Origin: Moraxellaceae bacterium
GTDB lineage: Bacteria; Pseudomonadota; Gammaproteobacteria; Pseudomonadales; Moraxellaceae
Reading direction: 5' to 3'
Assembly (NCBI GenBank): GCA_029237815.1
Contig: JAQZBP010000001.1
Coordinates: 186,001 to 250,000, forward strand
Length of the DNA stretch: 64,000 bases
How positions within the stretch are numbered: position 1 is the first letter of the stretch; each line of letters opens with the position of its first letter. The translations under genes were made by a program, and so were the position numbers. This document shows positions 10,564-21,301 of the stretch, in pieces. The notes below the pieces were generated by a model. It worked only from the letters and a program-made list of their open reading frames with translations, made no database searches and had not been told where the DNA came from.

Positions 10564-11435
10564 ACGCCCTCCCTCTCGGACTGCATCGCGCGAGTGAGCG
10601 ACGCCGCGTCGGGCAGGCGCAGCCCCAGGGCGCGCGCCACTTGCGGATTGGTAATGACATCGAATCGGCTGGCGTGGGAAGGAGCCGGCCAGCGGCCGTC
10701 TTCCTGAAAGGCCAGGATGGCCAGGGCGGCATCGGCAGCGAGCGTCCCCGGCGTGGCGTAGAGGCTGGCAAGCGCGCCGGCGCGTACCCACGCCGGATTG
10801 GGGCCTATAAAGGCACGGTTCTGGCGATAGGCCGCCATGAGCGCCGGCTTGAGGTTGTCGCGGTTGTAGAGATGAGCGTCGACCGGCGCGACCAGCACAT
10901 CCGTGGTCACCGCCAGGTCAGCCACCTGGCGCGACAGCAGGGCTGGCGTGGCCTGGCGTACGACCAGCTCGAGGCGCTGGCCGGAGACGCCACTGCGCAG
11001 CGCCTCGGCACGCGCCAGGTCCTGCGGGCCGACGAGCAGGCCGACGCGCCGCAGGCCCGGCATGATGCGTGCCGCCAGACGCAGCTGGTCGCCGAGGGCC
11101 GGCGCCCAGTACAGCGCCGTCTCGCCATGCTGCAGGGCGACACCGCCCGGCGCCGGCAACAGCAGCAACCGCGGCCGTTGCGACTGCCGGGATTCGGCGA
11201 GCGCCCCTTCGTGCAGCACCAGAACGATGTCAGCATCGGCGACCTTGCCCGTCACCACCTCATGGGAGCTTCCCAGCCTGGCGCGCAGCGCCTGCTCGAA
11301 CTCCTCGCTGGCCGCTGACGCGCCCAGCAACTGCACCGTCAGCGCTTCGGCCGGGATCGCACACACGAGCAGCAGCACTCCCGCCAGCCGCATCAGGCGG
11401 TGGCGAAGGCTGGCGCGTGGTGCTCCTCTTTGCAT
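10554..11435 (-). CDS. Periplasmic substrate-binding protein (ABC_sub_bind-like)
   Basis: A 293-residue protein with a signal peptide ([18 protein letters not shown], ending near residue 31) and a two-lobed binding-protein fold suggested by the family-like segments [46 protein letters not shown] (positions about 190-225, key elements only) and the helix [11 protein letters not shown]. It resembles the uncharacterised PF04392 type of binding protein (TrpX/YtrX relatives). No permease or ATPase gene is nearby; instead it lies 30 bases after a TonB receptor gene and overlaps a sensor kinase gene. A sensing role rather than a transport role is inferred. The ligand is unknown. Confidence 0.75.
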   Translation of the reverse strand: MQRGAPRASLRHRLMRLAGVLLLVCAIPAEALTVQLLGASAASEEFEQALRARLGSSHEVVTGKVADADIVLVLHEGALAESRQSQRPRLLLLPAPGGVALQHGETALYWAPALGDQLRLAARIMPGLRRVGLLVGPQDLARAEALRSGVSGQRLELVVRQATPALLSRQVADLAVTTDVLVAPVDAHLYNRDNLKPALMAAYRQNRAFIGPNPAWVRAGALASLYATPGTLAADAALAILAFQEDGRWPAPSHASRFDVITNPQVARALGLRLPDAASLTRAMQSEREGVWP

Positions 11436-11465
11436 GCGGCCGTCCCTTGCGTGTTGTGACAGGCG

Positions 11466-13691
11466 TCAGTAACGCCAGTCGACGCTGAACCAGCCACGCT
11501 GGCGATCGCCCGCATTCTCCTCGCGCAGCTCGGGGTCATCGGTGAGGCGCACCTGGACGATGAGCGCCAGCATCAGCTGCTGCGCATGCGGAAGCGGAAT
11601 TTTTCTCGCGATCCGGGACTCCAGGCGATCGAAGAAGAATTCCCGGTCCGTGCGCAGGTCGTTATAGAAGGCGTAGGTGGTCCCGATCTGCCAGCCGCTG
11701 CTGTAGTCCTGCCACCAGGCCGCACTGCCCGAGTGCTGCGGCACGAACTGGGTGTTGTCGTTCGCGGCCGTCACCCCGTCCATGTCGAGGTAGGCGTAGC
11801 TGACCTGGAAGCGCTGGCTGGGGTAAGGGCGCCAGTCGACGCCGAGCTCGCTGCCGGTCATGCGCATTTTCTCGAGCGGTCGAATACCGAAGCCTTCGCT
11901 GTCGGTCGGGTCGAGGTTGTGCTCGACCAGGGCCATGCGGTCGCGGAAGACGCGCAGGTCGATCGTCAGGCGCGCCGCATCGAAGCGGCCGTAGTAGCCC
12001 AGCTCTGCAGACTCGATCCGTTCCGTGGGCGCATCGCCGCCGGCGATGCCGCTCTGGAAGAAGGAGCCTGAATACTGGGCGTCTGCGGGGGCGAGGCCCG
12101 TTGCCTGATAGCGGAAACGGGCCTGCTCTTCGAAGATGTCGGGCGTGCGCACCGCCTCCGAAAACACCGCGCGCAACACCTGGGCATCCGTGAACTGCCA
12201 GTTGAGCGCATAGCGCGGCGAGAAGTAGTTGCCGGCGCCCTCGTCGTATTCCTGGTTGCCGCCCACGTTCAGCAGCCAGTCCGGCGCGAAGCGCCACTCG
12301 CCGTGGCCGAACACACGCCACACGGTGTTCTCGGCATGGCCGCCGAGATAGACGCGGGAGTCCACACGCGCCTCGTCAAAGGTCGTGCCGAACACCATGC
12401 GAAGGTCGGGCGTGAGCATCCACACATCGTGCAGCTCGACTTCGGTGCGGCGCTCGTGTGCATCGAGGCCGGCGCCGAAATCTGCCTCGTCCAGCCAGGC
12501 GGGATTGTTGGTGATCTCGGTCTGGAACTGCACCAGCAGGGGCAGGTCCGCCGCCGTGCACCTGGAGGTGTCACCGGCGTAGATGAGGCCGTTGGCGCAG
12601 TTCCGGTTCTGGTCGTAGAGCTGCCCCAGCACGGGCAGGAACACCACGCGCGGCAGACGCACGAGCCAGGGTTCCTCGCGGCGGAAACGGGAATGGCTGG
12701 CCTGCAGGCGCAACTGGTTGGTCTCGGTCAGCGCCTGGTCCCAGGCCAGGCTCAGGTACTTGTTCTCGCGTTCGGCCTGCGGCGGCTGGAGGAAGAAGGT
12801 CGGACGGTACTGCTGCTGCGCATCCATCTCGGCGATGCCGAAGGAGAAATCGAGATTCGCTTCCGGCGTGACGGCCCAGACACCACGGCCGTAGAGCGAG
12901 TCCACATCCTTGCTGTCGGTGAACTCTGCATTGCCGCGGCGGCGGTTTTCCTCGAAGCCGTCGTCGCTGCGCCCGGCAACGGTCAGGCGCCAATCGAGCG
13001 CCGCCGTGCGATGCGCGATGCGCGCCACGAAATCCTCGACGTCATCGGCACAGGGCGCGGTACTGTGGCCTTCCACGTCATGCGCGGTACGCGACACATC
13101 GTTGAAGATATCCGCCACGTCCTCCACGGTACTGGTCAGCACCCCGCATCCCGAATAGCTCACCCGCGCCCGCTCCACGTCCGCCGGATGGCGAGTGATG
13201 ATGTTCACGACGGCAAAAAAGCTGTTGGCGCCCCAGGTGGAAGAGTTCGGCCCGCGGATCACCTCGATGCGCTCGATGTCGGCCAGCTCCAGCGGCAGCC
13301 CGATCCAGTCCACGGACGCCAGCAGCGGCTGGTAAATGGAGCGTCCATCGACCAGCACCTGCATGCGCCGCGCGAGGTCGGCGGAAGTCCCGTGGAAGCT
13401 GACGAAGGCATCGGAGCCGGTGTCATAGCCGACCACCATGCCGGGCACGAGGCGCAGGATCTCGGGAATCTCGCGCACGCCAGTCTGCTCGATCATCTGC
13501 CGATCGATTACCGTGACGGCGGCCGGCGCCTCCAGCAGGGACTGCTGCAGGCGGGTGGCGGAGAGCACGGAGGGAATGTCCCCGGCCCCGGCAAAGGCTT
13601 CATCTGCCGGATCGGCGGCCTGTGCGGGAGCAGCAAGGACGTAAAATGCGAAGGCGAGCGGGAGGCCGGAACGGCTGCGCCGGTAAAGCAT
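11466..13691 (-). CDS. TonB-dependent outer-membrane receptor
   Basis: A 741-residue protein with a signal peptide (residues 1 to about 25), a plug domain (residues about 50-165: AAVTVIDRQMIEQTG, EILRLVPGM, RMQVLVDGRS, IERIEVIRGPNSSTWGANSF, VVNIITR) and a 22-strand-type barrel to the C-terminus, which ends in an aromatic residue (FSVDWRY) as outer-membrane barrels do. The ATG at 13691 is chosen for its GGGGA ribosome site and good signal peptide. An unusual acidic loop bracketed by Cys182 and Cys214 follows the first barrel strand. Together with the downstream binding protein and kinase, it probably takes up or senses a ligand across the outer membrane. The plug resembles the colicin I/vitamin B12 receptor class; the substrate cannot be assigned. 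Confidence 0.9.
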   Translation of the reverse strand: MLYRRSRSGLPLAFAFYVLAAPAQAADPADEAFAGAGDIPSVLSATRLQQSLLEAPAAVTVIDRQMIEQTGVREIPEILRLVPGMVVGYDTGSDAFVSFHGTSADLARRMQVLVDGRSIYQPLLASVDWIGLPLELADIERIEVIRGPNSSTWGANSFFAVVNIITRHPADVERARVSYSGCGVLTSTVEDVADIFNDVSRTAHDVEGHSTAPCADDVEDFVARIAHRTAALDWRLTVAGRSDDGFEENRRRGNAEFTDSKDVDSLYGRGVWAVTPEANLDFSFGIAEMDAQQQYRPTFFLQPPQAERENKYLSLAWDQALTETNQLRLQASHSRFRREEPWLVRLPRVVFLPVLGQLYDQNRNCANGLIYAGDTSRCTAADLPLLVQFQTEITNNPAWLDEADFGAGLDAHERRTEVELHDVWMLTPDLRMVFGTTFDEARVDSRVYLGGHAENTVWRVFGHGEWRFAPDWLLNVGGNQEYDEGAGNYFSPRYALNWQFTDAQVLRAVFSEAVRTPDIFEEQARFRYQATGLAPADAQYSGSFFQSGIAGGDAPTERIESAELGYYGRFDAARLTIDLRVFRDRMALVEHNLDPTDSEGFGIRPLEKMRMTGSELGVDWRPYPSQRFQVSYAYLDMDGVTAANDNTQFVPQHSGSAAWWQDYSSGWQIGTTYAFYNDLRTDREFFFDRLESRIARKIPLPHAQQLMLALIVQVRLTDDPELREENAGDRQRGWFSVDWRY

Positions 13692-13765
13692 GCGGAAGTC
13701 CCCTGTCAGGAGCACGTCCGGTGTGCTCAACAATCAGGCCGAGCCCGAATGCTGCCGTACGGGGC

Positions 13766-15172
13766 TCAGCGCTTTTTTTCTCTTTTCTTGTGGGCTTGCA
13801 CCAGCCGGCGTCGCTTTTCGACTTCGGCCGGCTTCAGGACCGTCTTGCGGTCCTTGAAAGGGTTGTCACCGGTCTTGAACTCGATGGCGATCGGCGTGCC
13901 CTCGATCTTGAGCACCTTGCGGAACACATTCTCGAGGTAGCGCTTGTAGGCGCCCGGCACGGCCGCGGTCTGGTTGCCGTGTACCACCACCAGGGGAGGA
14001 TTCTGCCCGCCCATGTGGGCGTAGCGAAGCTTGATGCGGCGTCCGCCGACAAGAGGCGGCTGATGCTGCTCGACTGCATCTTCCAGGATCTGGGTGAGGC
14101 GGTTGGTGGCCACCTTGATGGTGGCGGAGGTGTAGGCCCGCTCGATGGAAGGATAGAGGTCGCCGACAGCGGTCCCGTGCTTGGCCGAGATCAGGTGGAT
14201 GCGCGCCCAGGGGATGAAGTCCAGGCGGCGGTCGATGTCCTTCTTGACGATGTCGCGGTCATAATCGGACATCCCGTCCCACTTGTTGATGGCCACCACC
14301 AACGCGCGCCCGCTCTGCAGCACGAAGCCGAGCAGGTGCAGGTCCTGGTCGACGATGCTCTCGCGCGCATCCAGCACCAGCACGACCACGTGCGCATCCT
14401 TGATCGCCTGCAGGGTCTTGATGACGGAGAACTTCTCCACGCCCTCGTCGACGCGGCCGCGGCGGCGCACGCCGGCGGTGTCGATCAGCGTGTAACGCTT
14501 CTCGCGTCGCTCGAAAGGAATGTAGATCGAATCACGGGTGGTGCCCGGCATGTCGAAGACCACCACGCGCTCTTCACCCAGCAGGCGGTTCACCAAGGTG
14601 GACTTGCCGACGTTGGGACGTCCGACGATGGCGATCTTGATGCCGGTCTCGGCCAGCGGGGCCTCCTCCTCGTCGGGCGGGCAGTCCGCCAGCACCTGGG
14701 TCATCATTTGCAGGATGCCGCGGCCGTGGCTGGCGGCGATACCGAAGATCTCGCCAAACCCGAGCTGGTGGAATTCGGCCATGGCGGCTTCTTCCTGCAC
14801 GCCGTCGATCTTGTTCACCACCAGGTGCACGCGCTTGCTGAGGCTGCGCAGCTCGGAGGCGACGTCCTGGTCGGCGGCGGTGAGTCCCGCCCGCGCATCC
14901 ACCAGGAAGAGCACGATGTCCGCCTCGTGGATGGCCAGGCGGGACTGCTCCGCCATATAGCCGTCGATGCCCTGCTCGCCTTCACCGATGCCGCCGGTGT
15001 CAATGACGATGAAGGACTTGTCCTCGATGCGGGCATCGCCGTACTTGCGATCGCGCGTCAGCCCGGGCAGGTCGGCGACGAGTGCGTCGCGGCTGCGCGT
15101 GAGCTGGTTGAACAGGGTGGACTTGCCGACATTGGGCCGTCCGACTAGCGCGATCACAGGTTTCATCAGCAT
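13766..15172 (-). CDS. der: Ribosome-assembly GTPase Der (EngA)
   Basis: An essential GTPase for 50S subunit maturation, with two tandem G domains and a C-terminal KH-like domain. Both P-loops are visible ([13 protein letters not shown] near residue 10; [13 protein letters not shown] near 185), with DTGG/DTAG switch II and NKID/NKWD base-recognition motifs. The C-terminus is a basic tail ending KKREKKR. At 468 residues, length is normal. The ATG at 15172 shares a base with the bamB stop (TAATG); a second ATG at 15166 (MKPVIALVG) is equally compatible with the family. Last gene of the bamB-der pair. Confidence 0.97.
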   Translation of the reverse strand: MLMKPVIALVGRPNVGKSTLFNQLTRSRDALVADLPGLTRDRKYGDARIEDKSFIVIDTGGIGEGEQGIDGYMAEQSRLAIHEADIVLFLVDARAGLTAADQDVASELRSLSKRVHLVVNKIDGVQEEAAMAEFHQLGFGEIFGIAASHGRGILQMMTQVLADCPPDEEEAPLAETGIKIAIVGRPNVGKSTLVNRLLGEERVVVFDMPGTTRDSIYIPFERREKRYTLIDTAGVRRRGRVDEGVEKFSVIKTLQAIKDAHVVVLVLDARESIVDQDLHLLGFVLQSGRALVVAINKWDGMSDYDRDIVKKDIDRRLDFIPWARIHLISAKHGTAVGDLYPSIERAYTSATIKVATNRLTQILEDAVEQHQPPLVGGRRIKLRYAHMGGQNPPLVVVHGNQTAAVPGAYKRYLENVFRKVLKIEGTPIAIEFKTGDNPFKDRKTVLKPAEVEKRRRLVQAHKKREKKR

Positions 15173-16317
15173 TACCGCAGTTTCCAGGCGGAAAGTCCGC
15201 CATCGTCATCCCAGGCGTAAAGCACATCGTCGCGTACCACCAGTGCGACCACGGCGTCGCCGCTGGCCCTCACCCGGCCGCGGACAGCGCCGTCACTCTG
15301 TGAAAGCAGGTGCACGCGCCCGTCGTCATCGGCCACGGCCAACAGGTTGTTCAGCACCACCGGGTTGCTGAGCTGGCGATACGCATAGTCCGGCTGCTTC
15401 CAGGCGAGCTTGCCGCTGGCCCGATCCACGGCCAGCACGAAGCCCTCTACGTCCGTGACATAGATATTGCCCAGGCCTTCTGCGGGATCGTTGACGCTGG
15501 ACAGTTCGTACTGCCAGCGGCGGCGGCCTGCCTCCACATCGGTCATCGTCAGCTGTGACTGGAAACCGACACTGTAGAGCTCGCGTTCGCCGACGCGCAG
15601 CAGGTTGCCGACGACGTCGTTCATGCGCTCGAGCTCCGAGCGGCCGCTGTTCGTGGCGACGCGCACTTCCCACTCGGCCGCCCCGGTTTCCGGGTCGAGC
15701 CGTATCAGCTTGCCGCCGGAGGTGGCGATGTATATACGATCATCCGCCAGCAGCGGCGCAGCGTTCGTATTCAGCGTCAGCGGCGGCACCGACGTGTTGT
15801 AGGTCCAGCGCACGGCGCCGTCCTCGAGCGCCAGCGCATGCACCACGCCATCACCGGCCAGCACCACCACGCGATCGGCCGCGATGGCCGGCGCCGCCAG
15901 CACCGGCGCGCCAAGGGAGGCACGCCACTTCTCGCTGCCGTCCGCCTGCGAATAGAGCACCAGCTCGCCCTTGGCGGTGCCGATGGCCACCAGGCCATAA
16001 CCCGCCGCCGGGCCGGCCGTGATGGGCAGGCGGGTCTTCTTTTTCCATTGCAGCCTGCCGCTCTCGCGATCGACCAGCATCAGCAGGCCGTCGCGACTGG
16101 CGGCCGCCACATGCTGGCCACTCACGGCCGGCGTCAGGCGCACCTGCGTGCCATCCTGACCATCACCCACCGACACCTTCCACAGGCGTTGGAGCTTGAC
16201 GCGCTCGGCCGTGATCCTGGGATAGCTCTTGGCCTCTGGTTCGGGAGGCGTGCTGCTGCAAGCCGCGACGAGCACGGCCAGCAACGGAATGGCGAGGCGC
16301 TGCAGGCGGAATGGCAT
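15172..16317 (-). CDS. bamB: Outer-membrane assembly lipoprotein BamB
   Basis: An eight-bladed beta-propeller lipoprotein that helps BamA insert barrels into the outer membrane. The 381-residue protein has a lipoprotein signal with the lipobox LVAAC (Cys20), and repeating PQQ-like blade motifs ([61 protein letters not shown]). The ATG at 16317 overlaps the yfgM stop as TGATG; the GTG one codon earlier is less likely. The yfgM-bamB-der order is the common gammaproteobacterial one. Confidence 0.96.
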   Translation of the reverse strand: MPFRLQRLAIPLLAVLVAACSSTPPEPEAKSYPRITAERVKLQRLWKVSVGDGQDGTQVRLTPAVSGQHVAAASRDGLLMLVDRESGRLQWKKKTRLPITAGPAAGYGLVAIGTAKGELVLYSQADGSEKWRASLGAPVLAAPAIAADRVVVLAGDGVVHALALEDGAVRWTYNTSVPPLTLNTNAAPLLADDRIYIATSGGKLIRLDPETGAAEWEVRVATNSGRSELERMNDVVGNLLRVGERELYSVGFQSQLTMTDVEAGRRRWQYELSSVNDPAEGLGNIYVTDVEGFVLAVDRASGKLAWKQPDYAYRQLSNPVVLNNLLAVADDDGRVHLLSQSDGAVRGRVRASGDAVVALVVRDDVLYAWDDDGGLSAWKLR

Positions 16318-17024
16318 CACGAGGAGGTCGACTCCGAACCGGACTCGTCAGCCTTGGCGGGCGCCGGCGCTTCCAGCGGCGCCAGACCCACATCGGCCAT
16401 CTTCATCTCGAGCAGGGGCCGACGCTCCTCGCGCTCCAGCAACGCGCGCGCTGCCGATTCATAGGCCTTTCGCGCCTCAGCTGTCTTGCCCTGCGCCACA
16501 TAGATGTCGCCCTTCAGCTCGTCGATGGTGGGCATGAAGCCAGGGGCGTTTTCCTTGGCCAGCAGCGCCAGCGCAGGCTCCAGCTGCTTCTGTGCCACCA
16601 GTACGCGCGCCAGTCGCGTCGTCGCCAGCACGCGCTCGGCCTCGGCCGGCTTCTGGTCCAGCACCCAGCGCAGCTGCTTCTCGGCTTCCTTGAAGTCATT
16701 GCGATCGGCGGCCTGGCGGGCCAGCAGCAGGCCGGCATTGATGGCATAAGGGGTCTTGCCGTGCTCTTCCTTCAGCGTCTTGCCAAAACGCTGCACATCC
16801 GTATTGGCGGCCTTGTCGCCGGGATTGAGCTGGCTGCGCTGCACGGCGCCCAGCATGTCCTGGTAAACCGTGGAGGCGCGGGCCGCTTCGTCCAGGCGCG
16901 CGTTCTGCCAGAAGCGCCAGCCGAAGAAAACGGCCGCCGCCAGCGCCACGCCCACCAGGATGGACATGCCGTATTGCTTCCAGAAGCGTTGGAGGGCTTC
17001 GAGTTGTTCTTCTTCGTTCGTCAC
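16317..17024 (-). CDS. yfgM: YfgM-like tetratricopeptide membrane protein
   Basis: A 235-residue protein with a short cytoplasmic N-terminus (TNEEEQLEALQRFWKQYG), one membrane span (residues about 20-38, SILVGVALAAAVFFGWRFW) and a periplasmic TPR domain with helical repeats (residues about 45-215), ending in a Ser/Glu-rich tail. YfgM is an ancillary SecYEG subunit that interacts with periplasmic chaperones. Translation starts at GTG (17024), preceded by a good AAGGAG ribosome site. It lies 31 bases after hisS and overlaps bamB. Confidence 0.9.
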   Translation of the reverse strand: MTNEEEQLEALQRFWKQYGMSILVGVALAAAVFFGWRFWQNARLDEAARASTVYQDMLGAVQRSQLNPGDKAANTDVQRFGKTLKEEHGKTPYAINAGLLLARQAADRNDFKEAEKQLRWVLDQKPAEAERVLATTRLARVLVAQKQLEPALALLAKENAPGFMPTIDELKGDIYVAQGKTAEARKAYESAARALLEREERRPLLEMKMADVGLAPLEAPAPAKADESGSESTSS

Positions 17025-17055
17025 TTGTGGCTCCTTGTGCCGGTGCGCCGGCTGG

Positions 17056-18333
17056 TCAAAGCGTATGGATTTCTTTCAGGAAGGCCGCGAGATCGGCCTG
17101 AGCCAGCGTGTGCTGCTCGCGCTCTTCGCGCAGCCACTTCACGCTGACACGGCCGGCCGCCGCCTCGTCCTGCCCGATGACGAGGGCGAACCGGGCGCCG
17201 GACTTGTCCGCCTTCTTGAATTGGGACTTGAAGCTGCCACCGCCGCAATTGAGCAGAACACGCAGGTCGGGGAGCGCCTCGCGCAATTGCTCGGCAAGGA
17301 GCAGGCCTGGCTGCGCCGTGCCCTCGCCGACCGCGGCGATGAAGACATCGGCTTCGGACTGCTCCACTTCCGGATGCACGGCGGCATGCAACAGCAGAAG
17401 CCGCTCCAGGCCGATGGCGAAACCCACCGCCGGCGTCTTCTGCCCGCCCAGCTGTTCGACGAGTCCGTCATAGCGGCCGCCGGCGCAGACCGTGCCCTGG
17501 GCACCCAGCTCGCTGGTCACCCACTCGAACACGGTCTTGTTGTAATAATCGAGGCCGCGGACAAGGCGCGGGTTCACGACATACGCCACGCCCGCGGCGT
17601 CGAGCACGGCGCAGAGCTGCGTCAGATGCGACAGCGACTCCTCGCCCAGGAAATCCGGCAGACGCGGCGCATTCTCGAGTACGGCCTGCGTGTCAGGATC
17701 CTTGCTGTCGAGGATGCGCAGGGGGTTGCTGGTCAGGCGACGTTGCGAGTCCTCGTCGAGTTCCTCGCGATGCTGCTCCAGGTAAGTCACCAGCGCTGCC
17801 CGGAAACGCGCACGCTCATCCGACTCGCCCAGCGAGTTGAGCTCCAGGCGCACAACCTGGTCGAGGCCCAGCATCTTCCACAGGCGTGCCGTCAGCAGGA
17901 CCTGCTCGGCGTCTATGTCGGGACCGGTCATGCCGAAGGTTTCCACGCCGAACTGGTGGAACTGGCGATAGCGGCCTTTTTGCGGACGCTCGTAGCGAAA
18001 CATGGGCCCGGTGTACCAGAGACGCTGGGTCTGGTTGTAGGTGAGGCCATGCTCGAGGCAGGCGCGTACGCAGCCCGCGGTGCCCTCGGGACGCAGCGTC
18101 AGCGACTCGCCACCGCGATCATCGAAGGAATACATTTCCTTCTCGACGATGTCCGTCACCGCCCCGATGGCGCGCGCGAACAACGGCGTGCTCTCCACGA
18201 TGGGCAGCCGGATTTCGTGGTAGCCGTAGGAGCGCATCAGATCGCGCAGGACAGACTCGACCTCCGCCCAGCGCCAGGTCTCGGCAGGCAGGATGTCGTT
18301 GAAACCGCGGATGGCGGTGATTTTCTGGCTCAT
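17056..18333 (-). CDS. hisS: Histidyl-tRNA synthetase
   Basis: Charges tRNA-His with histidine. The 425-residue class II synthetase begins with the family hallmark [10 protein letters not shown], followed by motif 2 ([21 protein letters not shown], positions about 113-133, key Arg residues visible), the histidine-specific signatures [15 protein letters not shown] and [13 protein letters not shown], motif 3 ([11 protein letters not shown]) and the anticodon-binding domain at the C-terminus. Length is normal. The gene lies between ispG and yfgM with short gaps (24 and 31 bases), so it is part of one long operon. Confidence 0.98.
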   Translation of the reverse strand: MSQKITAIRGFNDILPAETWRWAEVESVLRDLMRSYGYHEIRLPIVESTPLFARAIGAVTDIVEKEMYSFDDRGGESLTLRPEGTAGCVRACLEHGLTYNQTQRLWYTGPMFRYERPQKGRYRQFHQFGVETFGMTGPDIDAEQVLLTARLWKMLGLDQVVRLELNSLGESDERARFRAALVTYLEQHREELDEDSQRRLTSNPLRILDSKDPDTQAVLENAPRLPDFLGEESLSHLTQLCAVLDAAGVAYVVNPRLVRGLDYYNKTVFEWVTSELGAQGTVCAGGRYDGLVEQLGGQKTPAVGFAIGLERLLLLHAAVHPEVEQSEADVFIAAVGEGTAQPGLLLAEQLREALPDLRVLLNCGGGSFKSQFKKADKSGARFALVIGQDEAAAGRVSVKWLREEREQHTLAQADLAAFLKEIHTL

Positions 18334-18357
18334 TCTTGTTCTGCCTGTTGCTGTGCC

Positions 18358-19500
18358 TTACTCGCCGCGGGCAAAGACACCGCGGGCGGCATCTGCATTT
18401 TTCTTTTCGGCCGCCTCGGCTTCTGCCTGCCGGACGCGCTCGCGCACCATTTTCTCGATCTCGTCCACCAGCGAAGCGGTGGGAATCAGGTGGCTCTTCT
18501 CACCGTGACGGTAAACCAGGCTGTTCGGCAGCGCGCCCACCACGCCAATGTCGGCTTCCTTGGCCTCGCCCGGGCCATTGACCTTGCAGCCAATGACCGA
18601 GACATCCATGGGCACGCGTACATCCTCGAGCCGCTGCTCGAGCGCGTTCATCACGCGGATCACATCGAACTCCTGGCGCGAGCAGCTCGGGCAGGCAATG
18701 AAGTTGATGCCGTTTGAGCGGATACCCAGCGACTTCAGGATGTCGAAGCCGACCTTCACTTCATCTTCGGGTTCAGCGGCCAGCGAAACCCGCACCGTAT
18801 CGCCAATGCCCTCGAGCAGCAGCCCGCCGAGCGCAATGGCGGACTTGACGGTGCCGGAACGGAAAACCCCCGCCTCCGTCACGCCCAGATGCAGCGGATT
18901 GTCGATCTGCCGCGACAGCAGCCGATAGGCGTCCAGCGTCAGGAAGACATTGGACGCCTTCACGCTGACCTTGAACTCGTGGAAATTCAGGCGATCGAGG
19001 ATGTCGATGTGGCGCATGGCCGACTCGAGCAGGGCAGCGCCCGTGGGCTCGCTGTATTTTTTCTGCAGGTCCTTTTCCAGGGAGCCGGCATTCACGCCAA
19101 TGCGAATCGAGATGCCATGATGACGCGCCGCCGCCACGACCTCTCGCACCTTGGCCTCGGAGCCGATATTGCCCGGATTGATGCGCAGGCAGTCCACACC
19201 CTGCTCCGCCACCGCCAGTGCAATGCGATGGTCGAAATGGATATCGGCCACGAGAGGCACGTCCGGCACTCGTCGACGGATGTCACCGAAGGCGTCGGCC
19301 GCCTCCATGGACGGCACCGACACGCGCACGATATCCACGCCCGCCGCGACACAGCGCTGGATCTGCGCGACCGTCGCCTCGACGTCGCAGGTTTCGGTGT
19401 TGGTCATGGTCTGCACGGTGATGGGCGCATCACCGCCCACGAAAACCTTGCCGACGCGTATCTTGCGGGTGGGGCGGCGCTTGATGGGAGACTCGTGCAT
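18358..19500 (-). CDS. ispG: 4-hydroxy-3-methylbut-2-enyl-diphosphate synthase (flavodoxin)
   Basis: Carries out the sixth step of the MEP isoprenoid pathway, reducing MEcPP to HMBPP with a [4Fe-4S] cluster. The 380-residue protein is the short, bacterial form. It shows the TIM-barrel part ([40 protein letters not shown]) and the cluster-binding part with ACPSCSR and [10 protein letters not shown] supplying the Cys ligands. The gene sits between rodZ (28-base gap) and hisS (24-base gap), the usual order. Its need for an Fe-S cluster links it to the isc genes at 23-29 kb. Confidence 0.98.
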   Translation of the reverse strand: MHESPIKRRPTRKIRVGKVFVGGDAPITVQTMTNTETCDVEATVAQIQRCVAAGVDIVRVSVPSMEAADAFGDIRRRVPDVPLVADIHFDHRIALAVAEQGVDCLRINPGNIGSEAKVREVVAAARHHGISIRIGVNAGSLEKDLQKKYSEPTGAALLESAMRHIDILDRLNFHEFKVSVKASNVFLTLDAYRLLSRQIDNPLHLGVTEAGVFRSGTVKSAIALGGLLLEGIGDTVRVSLAAEPEDEVKVGFDILKSLGIRSNGINFIACPSCSRQEFDVIRVMNALEQRLEDVRVPMDVSVIGCKVNGPGEAKEADIGVVGALPNSLVYRHGEKSHLIPTASLVDEIEKMVRERVRQAEAEAAEKKNADAARGVFARGE

Positions 19501-19528
19501 GGCGTCGGAAGATCCGGTCAGTCGGGGG

Positions 19529-20491
19529 TCATCGGGTCACAGAGAGGGAGGCCACCGCCCCCTTCGTGTGCGGCCGCAGGTCCACCGCCCGGCCGTTGAT
19601 GGCGAGCGTCGCCGCCGGGGCATTGCCAAAGTTGACCACGAAGGGCGCTTCGCCCCTCACGGTCAGTGTCTGCGGCTTCGAAAGCGCATTCACCAGTGAC
19701 TGCTGCCGCGCATCACGCACACTGACCCAGCTCTCGGCAGCCAGGGTGATGACGAGCGTATCCGGGCCAACCGCGGCGGCCGGCGCCGGCCCCGCCGGAA
19801 CCACGGGCGCCGCAGCACCCGGTGCGGGCAGCACGGCCGGACCGGATGGCACCGGCAGCACATTCATGCCCGGCGCTGCGGGCGCGGGCGCACCGGGTAC
19901 CGTCGCATCCGGGGGCGGCACCGCCCCCGGCACGACCGGAGAAGGCTCCGGGACGACCGGCACAGGCTGCACCGCCGGAAGCTCAGGCGTTTCCGCAACC
20001 GGAATCGTGCTGCGGTTGGCGAGGCCGTTCCAGATAAAACCGCCCACGAGCAGCAGCACGAACGCCACGGCCAGCCAGGACAACAGTCGCTTCGGGCGCA
20101 GCCTCGGGCGCCGCGCGATCACCCCGAGAACCTGGATGGGATTGTGCGGTCGCACATCCGGGGCAGGTGTCGCCTTGTCCTCGGCATAGCACTGGTCGAA
20201 CTTGGCCGCGATGTCATCAGGCGACAACTTCACCAGCTGGGCATAGCGCCGCATGTAGCCGCGCACGAAGGCCGGCTCGGGCAGGTCCTTGTAGGCATCC
20301 CCTTCCATGGCCTGGATATAGCGGGCCGGCAGGTTCAGTTCCTGCGCCACCTGTTCGATGGTCATGCCACGGAGATCGCGCGCCTTGCGCAGGCGCTGTC
20401 CGGGCATGAAAGAGAGGTAATCCGCCTCGTCGCGGCCATTCTCTTCCTGCACCTCGCGGACCTCCATGGTGTTCTCTGTCTGATTGCTCAC
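19529..20491 (-). CDS. rodZ: Cytoskeletal/cell-shape protein RodZ
   Basis: Connects MreB to the elongation machinery. The protein has a cytoplasmic helix-turn-helix (residues about 30-95, [25 protein letters not shown] region), a basic juxtamembrane stretch (RRPRLRPKR), one membrane span ([19 protein letters not shown]), a long Pro/Ala-rich periplasmic linker (about 90 residues) and a C-terminal DUF4115 domain ([13 protein letters not shown]). I chose GTG at 20491 because GGAG lies 6 bases upstream; GTG at 20503 and ATG at 20467 are alternatives. It lies 39 bases after pilF and 28 bases before ispG. Confidence 0.93.
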   Translation of the reverse strand: MSNQTENTMEVREVQEENGRDEADYLSFMPGQRLRKARDLRGMTIEQVAQELNLPARYIQAMEGDAYKDLPEPAFVRGYMRRYAQLVKLSPDDIAAKFDQCYAEDKATPAPDVRPHNPIQVLGVIARRPRLRPKRLLSWLAVAFVLLLVGGFIWNGLANRSTIPVAETPELPAVQPVPVVPEPSPVVPGAVPPPDATVPGAPAPAAPGMNVLPVPSGPAVLPAPGAAAPVVPAGPAPAAAVGPDTLVITLAAESWVSVRDARQQSLVNALSKPQTLTVRGEAPFVVNFGNAPAATLAINGRAVDLRPHTKGAVASLSVTR

Positions 20492-20530
20492 AATAGGCTC
20501 CACAACTACCGCCTGCTGCGTGCAGCAAGC

Positions 20531-21301
20531 TTACTTTTGCGCCCTCAGGCTTTCCTGGTACAGCTGGTATTCCGGACTGGCCGGATACAGCCGCTTCAAT
20601 GCCAGCTCATAGCTGGCCAGTGCATCCCTGTTCCCGAAACGCCGCTCGAGACGAATTCCGAGCCAGAGGCTCTGGGCCGTTTGCGGCGTGTTCGGCGTGA
20701 GTTCCAGATAACGCTTATAAAGATTATGCGCCGCCTCGAGATTTTTCTGATCAAACTGTATTTCGGCGGACATCAGAATGGACATCGGCAGGTTGGGATC
20801 CAGCCGGAGAGCGCGCGAAAAGGCCTGGGCCGCCTCCTCTTTTTTCCCGATCAACCAGGCGCTGCGTCCCATGCCTTCAAAGGCCAACGCACGGTTGGGA
20901 TAGCTGAGATCTTCCGCTGCCCGGCCGAACTGCACCATGGCTTCCTTGTACCGCTCGCGGCGGAACAGGAAGCTGCCGTAATTGTTATGCGCTTGTGAAT
21001 AGCCGTCGCGCAGGCGGACAGCCTTGCGGAACTCCTTGTCCGCCTGCTTGAGGGCTCCATCGCGCTCCAGCAATACGCCCATCAGGTTATGCGCATCGGC
21101 GGAGTCGGGATCGGTCTTCAGTGCAAGGCGCAAGTAGGTCAAGGCCTTCTCGTTGTCGCCCTTCTTGAGGTACTCCGCGGCAAGCGCAACCCGGTCACGT
21201 GCGGCCCCGACCGGATCCACCTTGCGCATACGCTCTCCCTCGACCACCGTCGAGCAGGCCGCCAGGAGCAACACCCCGGTGACGACAAGCAACCTCTTCA
21301 T
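20531..21301 (-). CDS. pilF: Type IV pilus biogenesis lipoprotein PilF/PilW
   Basis: An outer-membrane pilotin that helps the PilQ secretin assemble. The 256-residue protein has a lipoprotein signal with lipobox LLAAC (Cys16) and about six tetratricopeptide repeats (for example [20 protein letters not shown] and [20 protein letters not shown]). Its ATG overlaps the rlmN stop by 4 bases, and rodZ follows, an order conserved in Pseudomonas and relatives. No other pilus gene is in the window, so its role is inferred from family and position. Confidence 0.92.
   Translation of the reverse strand: MKRLLVVTGVLLLAACSTVVEGERMRKVDPVGAARDRVALAAEYLKKGDNEKALTYLRLALKTDPDSADAHNLMGVLLERDGALKQADKEFRKAVRLRDGYSQAHNNYGSFLFRRERYKEAMVQFGRAAEDLSYPNRALAFEGMGRSAWLIGKKEEAAQAFSRALRLDPNLPMSILMSAEIQFDQKNLEAAHNLYKRYLELTPNTPQTAQSLWLGIRLERRFGNRDALASYELALKRLYPASPEYQLYQESLRAQK

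Noticed and set aside
13691-13733. Upstream in-frame start for the TonB receptor
   Set aside because: It places a polar extension before a good signal peptide; ATG 13691 has the ribosome site.
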